Source: REEP01 sp964603915
GTDB taxonomy: Bacteria > Pseudomonadota > Alphaproteobacteria > Rhodospirillales > Defluviicoccaceae
Reading direction: 5' to 3'
Assembly: GCA_964603915.1 (NCBI GenBank)
Contig: CAZRWU010000034.1
Coordinates: 1-23,294, forward strand
Length of the DNA: 23,294 nucleotides
Of the stretch, positions 13,763 through 21,377 are shown in pieces. Under the pieces are notes generated by a model, which worked only from the letters and a program-made list of their open reading frames with translations, ran no database searches and was not told where the DNA came from. A program made the position numbers and the translations under genes. Positions within the stretch are counted from its first letter, which is position 1, and each line of letters opens with the position of its first letter.

Positions 13763-14373
13763 CGTTCACGTGCTCCGATGACGGTCGAAGCGGTCTGGCG
13801 CGCCCAGCTCAACAGGAACTTGTTATATTCCCTCACGACCAACCCCGCTGTCCCGCGCCACCGCCACCAGTTCTCGATCTTGACATCGTCGGGAAACACG
13901 GGGTGAGGAATGACGATGGCCTCGGGCATCTCATGTTTGAATTCAAGAAGGCTCCTTGGCATGTGATAGCTCGCGGTGACGAGGCGCAATGAGCGGAAAC
14001 CGTGCCGCCGCATCCATTCAGCCGACTCCGTCGCGTTGCCGGCGGTGTCGAGGGCGGCGCGGCCGGCTTCGACGCAGCAGCGCAGATCCTCCGCCGGAGC
14101 GGTCGTGCGGCGGAGCAACTGCTCGATCTCGACATCGCGATGAACGCCGGAGATGAGCAGCCGTTGCGCAAGCCCCTCGCCGATAAGATCGAGTCCCACA
14201 GCAAGGCGCTTGCTCCCGCCTGTCAGCACGACAATGGCGTCGGTTGGCGTTGCCCGGTCGTGAACCGCGTTCGGAATGCTCCGTGAAAATGCGAACAGTC
14301 CGCCGGTCCAAGCTCCGGCCATCATGAGAACGCAGGCGATGATCAGCCTGCCATTATTGCCTCGGGCAAGCAT
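13759..14373 (-). CDS. YdcF family (DUF218) membrane-anchored protein
   Basis: About 204 residues from ATG at 14373. A single N-terminal membrane span (residues about 8-28) is followed by the DUF218 core: DAIVVLTGGSKRLAVGLDLI, LLISGVH, the NATESAEWM segment and RLVTASYHMPRS. Family members (YdcF, SanA, ElyC) act at the envelope; several affect peptidoglycan or outer-membrane integrity, but the reaction is not established. An alternative in-frame TTG at 14406 overlaps the ftsX stop (TTGA) and would couple the genes; no clear ribosome site distinguishes the two starts. The stop overlaps plsC. Location in the ftsEX operon supports an envelope or division role. Confidence 0.88.
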   Translation of the reverse strand: MLARGNNGRLIIACVLMMAGAWTGGLFAFSRSIPNAVHDRATPTDAIVVLTGGSKRLAVGLDLIGEGLAQRLLISGVHRDVEIEQLLRRTTAPAEDLRCCVEAGRAALDTAGNATESAEWMRRHGFRSLRLVTASYHMPRSLLEFKHEMPEAIVIPHPVFPDDVKIENWWRWRGTAGLVVREYNKFLLSWARQTASTVIGARER

Positions 14374-14402
14374 GCGTCGTCCGCGGCGCTGTGGAAGGGC
14401 GG

Positions 14403-15278
14403 TCAAACGCGGGCCGCCAGCGAGCGACGCACGGCGACCTGCGTCGTGATCAGCGCGAGCAGCGCCATGACCAACGGCACCGCCGACACCGCGGCCCAAT
14501 GCGCCGGCGTGAAGGCCACGGGGGACAACGCCGCGTCTGACAGCTCAGCGACAACCCGCTGGAGCGCCAGGAGGCAAGCAACCGCGCCGCCCCACCCGAT
14601 GATTCCGCCCAACAAGGCTTGCCTGACGACGGGCCACGTGAACTGACGGGCGACGTAGGCATCATCCGCGCCGATCAGGTGAACAATCTCGATGGTGTCG
14701 CCATGGATGCCGATCCCGGCGCGCGTCACAACGAACACCGTTCCCATTGTCACAAGAGCAATCGCAACGATGACGCCGATACTCACAGCTTTAAGCGTTG
14801 TCGTCAGGCTGCGCAAGGCGGCAAGAGACTCGCCATGATCGTCGACCAGGGCCGCGGGCGCCGACTGTTGCAATCTCCGCTGGAGCGTGCTCGCCGCGAC
14901 GCTCGCTCCCGGAGCGAGTTGCACGTCGATGAGACGCGGCAGCGGCAGCTCGTGCGCGAGCGCGGTTTCGCCGAGCCACGGCGAGAGCAGGCTCAGCATT
15001 TCCTCTTCCGATACCGGTTCCGCCCGCGCAATGCCCGGGGTGGCGCGCAGAACGTCAAGCGCCGCGTCGACTTCGCGCCGCGCGGCAATATCGTCGTCGG
15101 CGGGAGGAAGCTGCACGGTGAGGACACCGCCGAGCGAGCTTTGCCACTCCGACGTCACCTGCTGGACGAAGAGGAAACCCGCCACGGCCAATGCTCCGAG
15201 GTAAACCATGAACGCGATCAACCACGGCAGAATGCGTCCCACCGTCCCACGGCATAAGGAGAAACCGGGCCTTGGCAT
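14403..15278 (-). CDS. ftsX: Cell division protein FtsX
   Basis: A 291-residue membrane subunit of the FtsEX ABC complex, which links cytoplasmic ATP hydrolysis to periplasmic peptidoglycan hydrolases at the septum. TM1 lies at residues about 16-40 (WLIAFMVYLGALAVAGFLF) and is followed by the extracytoplasmic domain (about 45-150). Three further spans of the FtsX/MacB-type permease domain follow (about 165-285, with IHGDTIEIVHLIGADD between TM2 and TM3, a conserved FtsX segment). The start at 15278 lies 8 bases after the ftsE stop; the longer reading frame to 15365 overlaps ftsE and is rejected. Confidence 0.92.
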   Translation of the reverse strand: MPRPGFSLCRGTVGRILPWLIAFMVYLGALAVAGFLFVQQVTSEWQSSLGGVLTVQLPPADDDIAARREVDAALDVLRATPGIARAEPVSEEEMLSLLSPWLGETALAHELPLPRLIDVQLAPGASVAASTLQRRLQQSAPAALVDDHGESLAALRSLTTTLKAVSIGVIVAIALVTMGTVFVVTRAGIGIHGDTIEIVHLIGADDAYVARQFTWPVVRQALLGGIIGWGGAVACLLALQRVVAELSDAALSPVAFTPAHWAAVSAVPLVMALLALITTQVAVRRSLAARV

Positions 15279-15286
15279 GTTCTCGC

Positions 15287-16039
15287 CTAGTCTCCCCCCG
15301 CAACCCCGACGGCAGCCATCGTCTTCTCCTTGTCCCGGACGCCGGCTTGGCCGTCCGGCTCGCACCGGAGCGTGCCGTGCTCCAGCCAGAATCGCGGGAA
15401 GCCCGACCGGATGACCAGCTCTTGATTATGGGTGGCGACGAACACCGTGGTGCCGAGCCTATTCAGTTCAGCAAAAAGGTACATTAGCTTGCGTCCGGTC
15501 GGATCGTCGACGCTTCCTGTCGGCTCGTCGGCTAGCAAGAGATTCGGCCGGCCGATCACCGCGCGGGCGACGGCGACAAGCTGCTGTTGACCCCCTGAAA
15601 GCACCGCCGGCCGGACATCGGCGACATCGCAAAGCCCCACCCAGTCAAGCAGCTCACGGACGCAGCGGCGCACCTCATCCTCGGGAGTGGCGACGATTCG
15701 CAACGGCAGCGCCACGTTGTCGAACACCGATATATGGCCGATCAGACGAAAATCCTGGAAAACGACGCCGATTTGCCGCCGCAATGCCGGCAATTGCCGC
15801 CGCCCGACGGTTGAGAGGTCATGGCCGAACAGCGTGATGAGACCGCGCGTCGGTTTCATCGCCAGATACATCAGACGCAGCAACGAAGTCTTTCCGGCGC
15901 CGCTTGGACCGGTCAGAAAATGGAACGAACCGCGGTTCAAGAAGAAGGTTATATCACGAAGAATCTCCGGCCCGTTTCCATAGCGAAAGCCGACGCTTTC
16001 GAACTGGACGATGCTGTCGCCGCCGTGTTTCGCCGCCAT
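15287..16039 (-). CDS. ftsE: Cell division ATP-binding protein FtsE
   Basis: A 250-residue ABC ATPase. Walker A is GPSGAGKT at residues 44-51, the Q-loop is VVFQDFRLI, the ABC signature LSGGQQQ begins at residue 147, Walker B is LLLADEP at 167-173, and the switch histidine is in ATHNQ. FQDFRLI is characteristic of FtsE. It pairs with FtsX immediately downstream. The start at 16039 (MAAKHGGDSIVQFE) has AAGGG about 10 bases upstream and matches family length; the frame extends to 16186 but would run into the divergent gene. The signature LSGGQQQLVAVARA deviates slightly from the usual LSGGEQQRVAIARA, which should not abolish function. Confidence 0.95.
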   Translation of the reverse strand: MAAKHGGDSIVQFESVGFRYGNGPEILRDITFFLNRGSFHFLTGPSGAGKTSLLRLMYLAMKPTRGLITLFGHDLSTVGRRQLPALRRQIGVVFQDFRLIGHISVFDNVALPLRIVATPEDEVRRCVRELLDWVGLCDVADVRPAVLSGGQQQLVAVARAVIGRPNLLLADEPTGSVDDPTGRKLMYLFAELNRLGTTVFVATHNQELVIRSGFPRFWLEHGTLRCEPDGQAGVRDKEKTMAAVGVAGGD

Positions 16040-16103
16040 CAGGTCGTGCCCTTTTATGCTTCGCCGTGACGCGAATGCCCATACTCGAATACCGGAACCC
16101 TGC

Positions 16104-16132
16104 TTGCAGTGATCTAGAGGCAAGCCTATAAG
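16104..16132 (+). promoter_or_regulatory. Possible promoter of the zinc-ribbon gene
   Basis: TTGCAG (16104-16109), a 17-base spacer and TATAAG (16127-16132) lie in the 120-base divergent region between ftsE and the zinc-ribbon gene. Transcription would start near 16139, giving a leader of only about 22 bases. The -10 box is good, the -35 box weak. Confidence 0.4.
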
Positions 16133-16160
16133 CAGATCAACCACCATACTCATGCCAGCG

Positions 16161-17222
16161 ATGATTATCACCTGCCCGCACTGCACAACCCGCTATCGGG
16201 TCGCCGCCAAGCAATTCGGCGCCACGGCGCGGCCGGTCAGGTGTTCACATTGCGGCCACCTTTGGACCGCCCAACCACCCCAAAAGGACCAAGATTTGGA
16301 GCGCGGGTCAAAGAAACAAGCCGGTGCGCCAAGCGCCGGATCTTTGTCGTCACGACAGGCTGCACTGCCGGCAACCGTGCGCTCGACGCGGAGCGATCGC
16401 ATGCCTGTCGACGGGCGAAATCAGAAGGGAGACCCCAGAAACGCCAAGAGCGCCGAGGCCGATCAACCGCCACTTGATCACCCAGAAAGACGCGCAACGG
16501 CCTCGGAAGAACCGCCGGATGCTCGGCGCCAGTCCGGGAACCCGGCGACGCCCGAGGCCGCCGCGCTGCCGATCGACATCCCGCCGCCCACGTCATGGCC
16601 GGACAGGCCACAGCTCGGCACCCCAGCCGCGGGGACCCCGACCCCGCCCATCACCATCGATGCGATCAGCGCGCCTTTGGACGATGAGTTGGAGGCGGCG
16701 CTGGTTCCCGCGGAAACACCGGATCCTGCCAGGGCAAAGGCCATAGCCAAACCTGCTTCTGACTCATCGTCCCGTTCGCCCTCGGCAAGGCGCGCGAGGG
16801 CGTTGGCCGCCGTGCTGGCCGTCGGTGTTCTGGCGCTTGGACTCGCCATGCTGGTCGTGGGGCGCGAGGCGATCATATCAGCCGCGTCCAGCTTGTTGGT
16901 AATTGTCGGTTTTCAAGAACCGCTGGGGGCCGGGCTTGAGATCGACGCCGTGACGTCGTTCCGCGAGGAGACGACAGAAGGGGACGTGCTTGTCGTCGAA
17001 GGGACCATCACCAATGAGTCCGACGATGAGCGCGCAGTGCCCCTCGTCCGCGTGGCCTTGTTCGACGGCAACGATACGGAACTGCAACATGTCATAATCT
17101 CACCGAACGAAAATGTCCTCGCCCCTGCCGCACGCATCGCTTTTTCGGCGCGTCTCGCTCAGCCGGCGCCGACGGCGCGGCGCATCAAGGTGACCTTCGC
17201 GAAACAGCGGGAGGCTGATTGA
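16161..17222 (+). CDS. Zinc-ribbon (MJ0042-type) protein with DUF3426 domain
   Basis: About 353 residues. The N-terminus MIITCPHCTTRYRV with C5, C8 and a second pair at C28 and C31 (CSHCGHLW) is the MJ0042-type zinc ribbon. A proline-, alanine- and charge-rich linker of about 170 residues without predicted structure follows. One membrane span lies at about 213-235 (ALAAVLAVGVLALGLAMLVV). A C-terminal extracytoplasmic DUF3426-like beta domain (about 245-350) contains VVEGTITNESDDE and VPLVRVALFD. Proteins of this architecture occur next to ftsE in alphaproteobacteria and are of unknown function. An alternative start is the ATG at 16152; the chosen one matches the family N-terminus. Neither has a convincing ribosome site. 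Confidence 0.88.
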   Translation: MIITCPHCTTRYRVAAKQFGATARPVRCSHCGHLWTAQPPQKDQDLERGSKKQAGAPSAGSLSSRQAALPATVRSTRSDRMPVDGRNQKGDPRNAKSAEADQPPLDHPERRATASEEPPDARRQSGNPATPEAAALPIDIPPPTSWPDRPQLGTPAAGTPTPPITIDAISAPLDDELEAALVPAETPDPARAKAIAKPASDSSSRSPSARRARALAAVLAVGVLALGLAMLVVGREAIISAASSLLVIVGFQEPLGAGLEIDAVTSFREETTEGDVLVVEGTITNESDDERAVPLVRVALFDGNDTELQHVIISPNENVLAPAARIAFSARLAQPAPTARRIKVTFAKQREAD

Positions 17223-17237
17223 GCTCCCGGGCGACGA

Positions 17238-19712
17238 TCAAAAGCGCCGCAGAAGACGCTCGATGTATTCGCGCTCCAGGCGCGGGCGCTCCTGATCGCC
17301 CGCCCGACGCCTGAGCTCGCGCACGATCTCTTCGACATGCCTCATCCGCGCGCCGTCCGGGATCTCCACGTCGCCGATACCCAGGCCACGAAGGCCTTCG
17401 CTGCCAAAGCGGCCAAAGGGATCGCCGCTCCCCCACGAACCCCCGCCAGGCTGGATCGCGAGGACGCCGCTCCCGCCTCCGAACTGCTCGGCCATCATTT
17501 GCGCCGATGTCTGGGCCGCGGCGCGCAGTCTCTCCACCGCGCGAGTCTGGCCCGGCACGGCCTCGGCCAGCCGCTGCGACCGCAACGCCGCCGCGGCCTC
17601 TCCCATCGCCTGCCGCGCCTCGCCCATGGGCGGCGGAGCGCCGCCAAGCAGTCCATCGAGGCGACTCATCAGATCGCCCAGCGCAGAATCAAGCGCTTCC
17701 TGCTCGGCGGCGCCCTCGGCCAGTTCCGAGTCCAGGCGCGATGAGAGCGACTCGCCAAAAACATCGCTTTCCAACCGGCGCAGGATGTCGAATGTCGCAT
17801 CCAGCAGCGCTTCCTGCCGTTGCGTCACATCCCGCAGTTCCTCCATCAAGCGTTGCGCTTCCGCCAACTCCTCGGCCGACTGGATGCTGGCGTTAAAGCC
17901 TGAACGGACGCGGTCGACAATGCGCTGCAGCTCGGCAAGCAGGTCGCGGGCGCGGTCATGCGCGCCCGCGCGGGCGAGTTGCCGGGCCATGTCGACAATT
18001 TCTTGAAGATCCTGCCCGCGCATCATCGGGCTCATCGGCATCGCCGGCATGCCGGCGACGCCTTGACGCGCCATTTCATCGGCAACCGCTTGAAGATAAT
18101 CGTCCAGCGCCCGCTGAAGTTCATCGGCCAACACATCAATCTCGTCATTGTCGGCGCCCTGTCGCAGCGCCTCCTGCAAACGGTCGCGCGCCTCGCTCAA
18201 GCGCCGCTCGGCCTCCGGCAAGATGCCTTGTTCGAGCCGCAGGGCCGTCTCCCACAGGATGCTGCGCACGGAAGAAACAGCGCTCAGTCCGCGATCATGG
18301 AGAAGCCGCCCCTGTGCGACGGCTAAGGCCAAGGACACGACGACATCGCCTTCGAACCGTTCCGGCTGGCGAGAGATCGTCTGAAGCGCGGCGGCCACCC
18401 GCGCGCGGGTTTTGCCGCCTTCGTCGTTGAGCCGCTTGCGCTGCTCGATCAGCGCACGGGCCACCGGATGGGTGAAGACTCGCTCCGGCAGGACACCCGA
18501 AACAACCGGGCTGAAACCAATTTGTCCCGCAGCGTCTTCCGCCTCCAGGTGAATGGCGACCTCCTGGCCCGCCCACGAGTGAGCGGTCAGGTCGTGTTGC
18601 CCCTCGCCCTCCACCGTCGGCGACCCCGGATTGGTCAAGGGCATCGACACCCGGATTCCATGTCCGCCGTCCGGATACGCGCCGCCATCGTCCCGATGAA
18701 TCACGGCGGTGACCTCGACGACGCCGTGATCGTCGACCGCCTCATACGCCACGCGAAGAAGGCCCTCCGGGGTTGCGTCGGGGAGGGCCGGAAATCGCAC
18801 CTCAGGCAACCTGTCGGGAACGACTTCGACCGGCCAACTCGCCAGCGTTCTGTGTCCGGATCGGATGGCCAAGCGGTTCCCGTCACGAACTTTGGCTTCC
18901 GCCCGGTAGCCGGTCCCCTCCCCGGCCGCGCCAAGAGGCGTGAAGGCCACCGGTTCGTTTCCGATCAACAACCGCGGCGCTTGCGCAAGTCCATGAACCT
19001 GCGCCAGCACCGTGCTTCCGACCGGAATCAGGATCGGCGCGGCAACCGTTACGGGATTCTCCTGCCGCGCGCCGGGTTTCTTCAGGTACTGGGGCGCCAT
19101 GCCGGTGTACGCCGGGGGCGTCACCCATACATCGATAGACGCGGTTGGAAGGGAGGCCACCGCAACTTGCGGCGCAAGAGCCCGCCACAGGCGATCGCCC
19201 GCCTGCCCGCCGGCCGCGACCATGCCGACGATGAGCATGAGCATCACGACAGCGCGCAAACCGTACGGATCAACGCCAGCCATGCCGGGCGCGGGCAGCC
19301 GCACTCTCAACCGTTCCGCCGTCGCCGCCATCCGCTCCCGATGCCTGCGCCACAGCGCCTGCGCCGCCGGGTCATTCCTTCCCGCGGCAAGATCGTCCTC
19401 GAGGGCCGCCAACGGGCGGTGCGCCAAGCCGCTGTCCTGCTCCAGCCTGTGCCGCGCCTCCCGCCGAGCCACAGGCGCGAACCCGATCACTGCGTTGCGA
19501 AGCGCCAGCGCAAGCACGGCCACCACGATGAAAACGACCGCCGTATGCAGCAACGGCGGCAGCGCGGGGAGCACATCCAGCAAGGCGACGGCGACAAACG
19601 CGCCGGCCACGCCGAGCGCCGGCCACAAGCGGGGCCACAAGCGCTCCCAGACGACGACGGCTTCGGCGAGTCGCAGGAGCCGCCGGTAACGGAGTTGATC
19701 GCGCCCGCTCAA
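17238..19712 (-). CDS. TIGR02302 family (DUF4175) membrane protein
   Basis: About 824 residues from a TTG at 19712 that overlaps the lysA stop codon (AATTGA) and has GGGGA about 5 bases upstream; no ATG fits the family N-terminus (RDQLRYRRLLRLAEAVV). Two adjacent membrane spans (about residues 27-75) and a third (about 150-170, VVMLMLIVGMVAAGG) are followed by a beta-rich extracytoplasmic region (about 180-430, including IDVWVTPPAYTGM). A long, acidic, probably coiled-coil C-terminal half is rich in Glu, Arg and Ala and contains a Met-rich stretch (MPAMPMSPMMRG). Length and order match the alphaproteobacterial TIGR02302 family, which has no established function. Translational coupling to lysA is evident from the overlap. 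The longer open frame to 20216 reads through lysA and is rejected. Confidence 0.9.
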   Translation of the reverse strand: MSGRDQLRYRRLLRLAEAVVVWERLWPRLWPALGVAGAFVAVALLDVLPALPPLLHTAVVFIVVAVLALALRNAVIGFAPVARREARHRLEQDSGLAHRPLAALEDDLAAGRNDPAAQALWRRHRERMAATAERLRVRLPAPGMAGVDPYGLRAVVMLMLIVGMVAAGGQAGDRLWRALAPQVAVASLPTASIDVWVTPPAYTGMAPQYLKKPGARQENPVTVAAPILIPVGSTVLAQVHGLAQAPRLLIGNEPVAFTPLGAAGEGTGYRAEAKVRDGNRLAIRSGHRTLASWPVEVVPDRLPEVRFPALPDATPEGLLRVAYEAVDDHGVVEVTAVIHRDDGGAYPDGGHGIRVSMPLTNPGSPTVEGEGQHDLTAHSWAGQEVAIHLEAEDAAGQIGFSPVVSGVLPERVFTHPVARALIEQRKRLNDEGGKTRARVAAALQTISRQPERFEGDVVVSLALAVAQGRLLHDRGLSAVSSVRSILWETALRLEQGILPEAERRLSEARDRLQEALRQGADNDEIDVLADELQRALDDYLQAVADEMARQGVAGMPAMPMSPMMRGQDLQEIVDMARQLARAGAHDRARDLLAELQRIVDRVRSGFNASIQSAEELAEAQRLMEELRDVTQRQEALLDATFDILRRLESDVFGESLSSRLDSELAEGAAEQEALDSALGDLMSRLDGLLGGAPPPMGEARQAMGEAAAALRSQRLAEAVPGQTRAVERLRAAAQTSAQMMAEQFGGGSGVLAIQPGGGSWGSGDPFGRFGSEGLRGLGIGDVEIPDGARMRHVEEIVRELRRRAGDQERPRLEREYIERLLRRF

Positions 19713-21022
19713 TTCGTCCCCCGCAACCGGGCTTCCCGTGGCGCAGCGGCGTGTGGTTCCAGCCATGGGGCCAGCCGCTGCCGCCGCAGCCAGTCGGCAA
19801 TTCCCAGGCGTTCCCCCACCACCGCGAAGTCGGCGCCGCTGACGAGAATCTCGGCTGGAACAGGACGCGCATTGTAAGTCGACGCCATCGCCGCCCCGTA
19901 AGCGCCGGCGGTGCGCAAGGCGAGCAGATCGCCGGCCTTGACGGGCGGCAGCGGACGCGATGTCGCGAACGTATCGGCGGATTCGCAGATCGGCCCGACG
20001 ACATCGACCACGGTGCGCTCGACCTCCGGCGGTGCTTCCACGACCGGCACGATCGCATGATAGGCTCCATAGAGAGCCGGCCGGAGCAGGTCGTTCATGC
20101 CGGCATCGACGATCACGAACGTGCGCGTCGCCCCCTCCTTGACGTAGATGACGCGCGTGACCAACAAACCGGCGTTGCCGACGAGCAATCGCCCTGGCTC
20201 GAGGATGATCCGGCAACCGAGATCGCCCACCGTCTCTCGCACAACCTCCGCGTACGCGGCGGGCGATGGCACGTCCTCCGGCTCATCGCCATGGGGGACG
20301 CCGAGCCCACCGCCAAGGTCAAGGCTCGCTATCCGGTGACCGTCGGCGCGCAGGATCGCGACAAGATCGCGCAGCCGGCGAAAAGCGTCGCGAAACGGCG
20401 AAAGACTGGTCAATTGCGAACCGATGTGGCATGCAACGCCGCAGACCGCAATGTTTGGCAACGCGGCGGCGCGGGTATATGCCGCGTGCGCGGCCGTCCA
20501 CTCGATCCCGAACTTGTTTTCGCGCCGGCCGGTGGTGATCTTGTCATGCGTGAAAGCATCGACATCGGGATTGACGCGGATCGCCACCGGCGCGACGACG
20601 CCGATCGACTGCGCCACGGCCGAGAGCGCCAGCAGTTCCGGCTCGGATTCGACATTGATCTGCAGAACCCCGGCGCGCAGCGCGGCCGTCATCTCCTCCA
20701 TCGTCTTGCCGACGCCGGAAAAAACGATCTTTTCTCCCGGCACTCCCGCCGCAAGCGCCGCCTGCAACTCCCCTCCGGAAACCACGTCCGCGCCGGCGCC
20801 AAGGCGGGCAAGCGTCCGCACCACGGCGATGTTGCCGTTAGCCTTCACCGCGTAACAAATCAAGGGATCGAGATCGGCGACGGCGCCGGAAAAGACGCGA
20901 TAGTGCCGCTCCAGCGTCGCCGAGGCGTAAACGTAAAGAGGGGTGCCGACTTCCCGCGCCAGACGGTCGATGGGAACCTCTTCCGCGTGAAGCAAACCGT
21001 TTCGATAATGGAAATGATCCAA
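19709..21022 (-). CDS. lysA: Diaminopimelate decarboxylase
   Basis: A 437-residue PLP-dependent enzyme of the alanine-racemase fold that makes lysine from meso-diaminopimelate. K60 in CYAVKANGN is the PLP lysine; HIGSQ (199-203), the LDLGGGLG loop (235-241) and EPGRLLVGNAG (275-285) bind cofactor phosphate and substrate. C346-E-S-A-D350 is the CESGD active-site motif with Ala in place of the usual Gly. The start is a TTG at 21022 with GGAGGG 8 bases upstream; MDHFHYRNGLLHAEEV matches family N-termini. It follows a small lipoprotein gene by 44 bases and overlaps the TIGR02302 gene, a conserved alphaproteobacterial grouping. The argH gene often found upstream is not here. Confidence 0.97.
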   Translation of the reverse strand: MDHFHYRNGLLHAEEVPIDRLAREVGTPLYVYASATLERHYRVFSGAVADLDPLICYAVKANGNIAVVRTLARLGAGADVVSGGELQAALAAGVPGEKIVFSGVGKTMEEMTAALRAGVLQINVESEPELLALSAVAQSIGVVAPVAIRVNPDVDAFTHDKITTGRRENKFGIEWTAAHAAYTRAAALPNIAVCGVACHIGSQLTSLSPFRDAFRRLRDLVAILRADGHRIASLDLGGGLGVPHGDEPEDVPSPAAYAEVVRETVGDLGCRIILEPGRLLVGNAGLLVTRVIYVKEGATRTFVIVDAGMNDLLRPALYGAYHAIVPVVEAPPEVERTVVDVVGPICESADTFATSRPLPPVKAGDLLALRTAGAYGAAMASTYNARPVPAEILVSGADFAVVGERLGIADWLRRQRLAPWLEPHAAAPREARLRGTN

Positions 21023-21066
21023 CCTTCAAACCCTCCGCTCGCCGCTCATCACCACCGCCTGCCTCG

Positions 21067-21192
21067 TCACTGGGCGGGATAGCGGCGCGGATAGTCGGAC
21101 TCCGGCGGAAAATCCGGCGTCGCTCTTCGCCCACAGTTCGACGCTGTCAGCGCAACCGCAAAGACCAGGAGCAGGACCACAAGAGTGCGCAT
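21067..21192 (-). CDS. Small LptM-like lipoprotein
   Basis: A 41-residue protein: a signal sequence (MRTLVVLLLVFAVALTA), cysteine C20 followed by Gly, and a short proline-rich tail (TPDFPPESDYPRRYP). This matches the small lipoproteins found immediately upstream of lysA in many alphaproteobacteria and related to E. coli LptM (YifL), which assists maturation of the LPS transport complex. The lipobox is ASNC, with Asn at -1 instead of Gly/Ala/Ser, which is unusual for signal peptidase II. The ATG at 21192 shares a base with the stop of an upstream open frame (TGATG). It probably heads the lysA operon. Confidence 0.75.
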   Translation of the reverse strand: MRTLVVLLLVFAVALTASNCGRRATPDFPPESDYPRRYPAQ

Positions 21193-21341
21193 CACCGCTT
21201 CACCATTCGCTGAACCCCACCAAGTATGACCACTCCGCCGAGAGGTTGCGAGTGCAAATCTGTCGTCGCGCGCAGCGCGTCATCGACCGATGCATAACCC
21301 ATCGGCATTGACGCCGCGACGGCGCCGCGCCACTTGATGGC

Positions 21342-21360
21342 GCCAAGGGATGTCCTTGGC
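21342..21360. repeat. Hairpin upstream of the deacetylase gene
   Basis: GCCAAGG (21342-21348) and CCTTGGC (21354-21360) form a perfect 7-bp stem with a 5-base loop, 17 bases before the GTG start. Just upstream, GGCGCC occurs at 21321-21326 and 21339-21344. Significance is unknown; the 185-base divergent gap holds no other clear signal. Confidence 0.35.
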
Positions 21361-21377
21361 AAAGGCGGCGCCGCATC

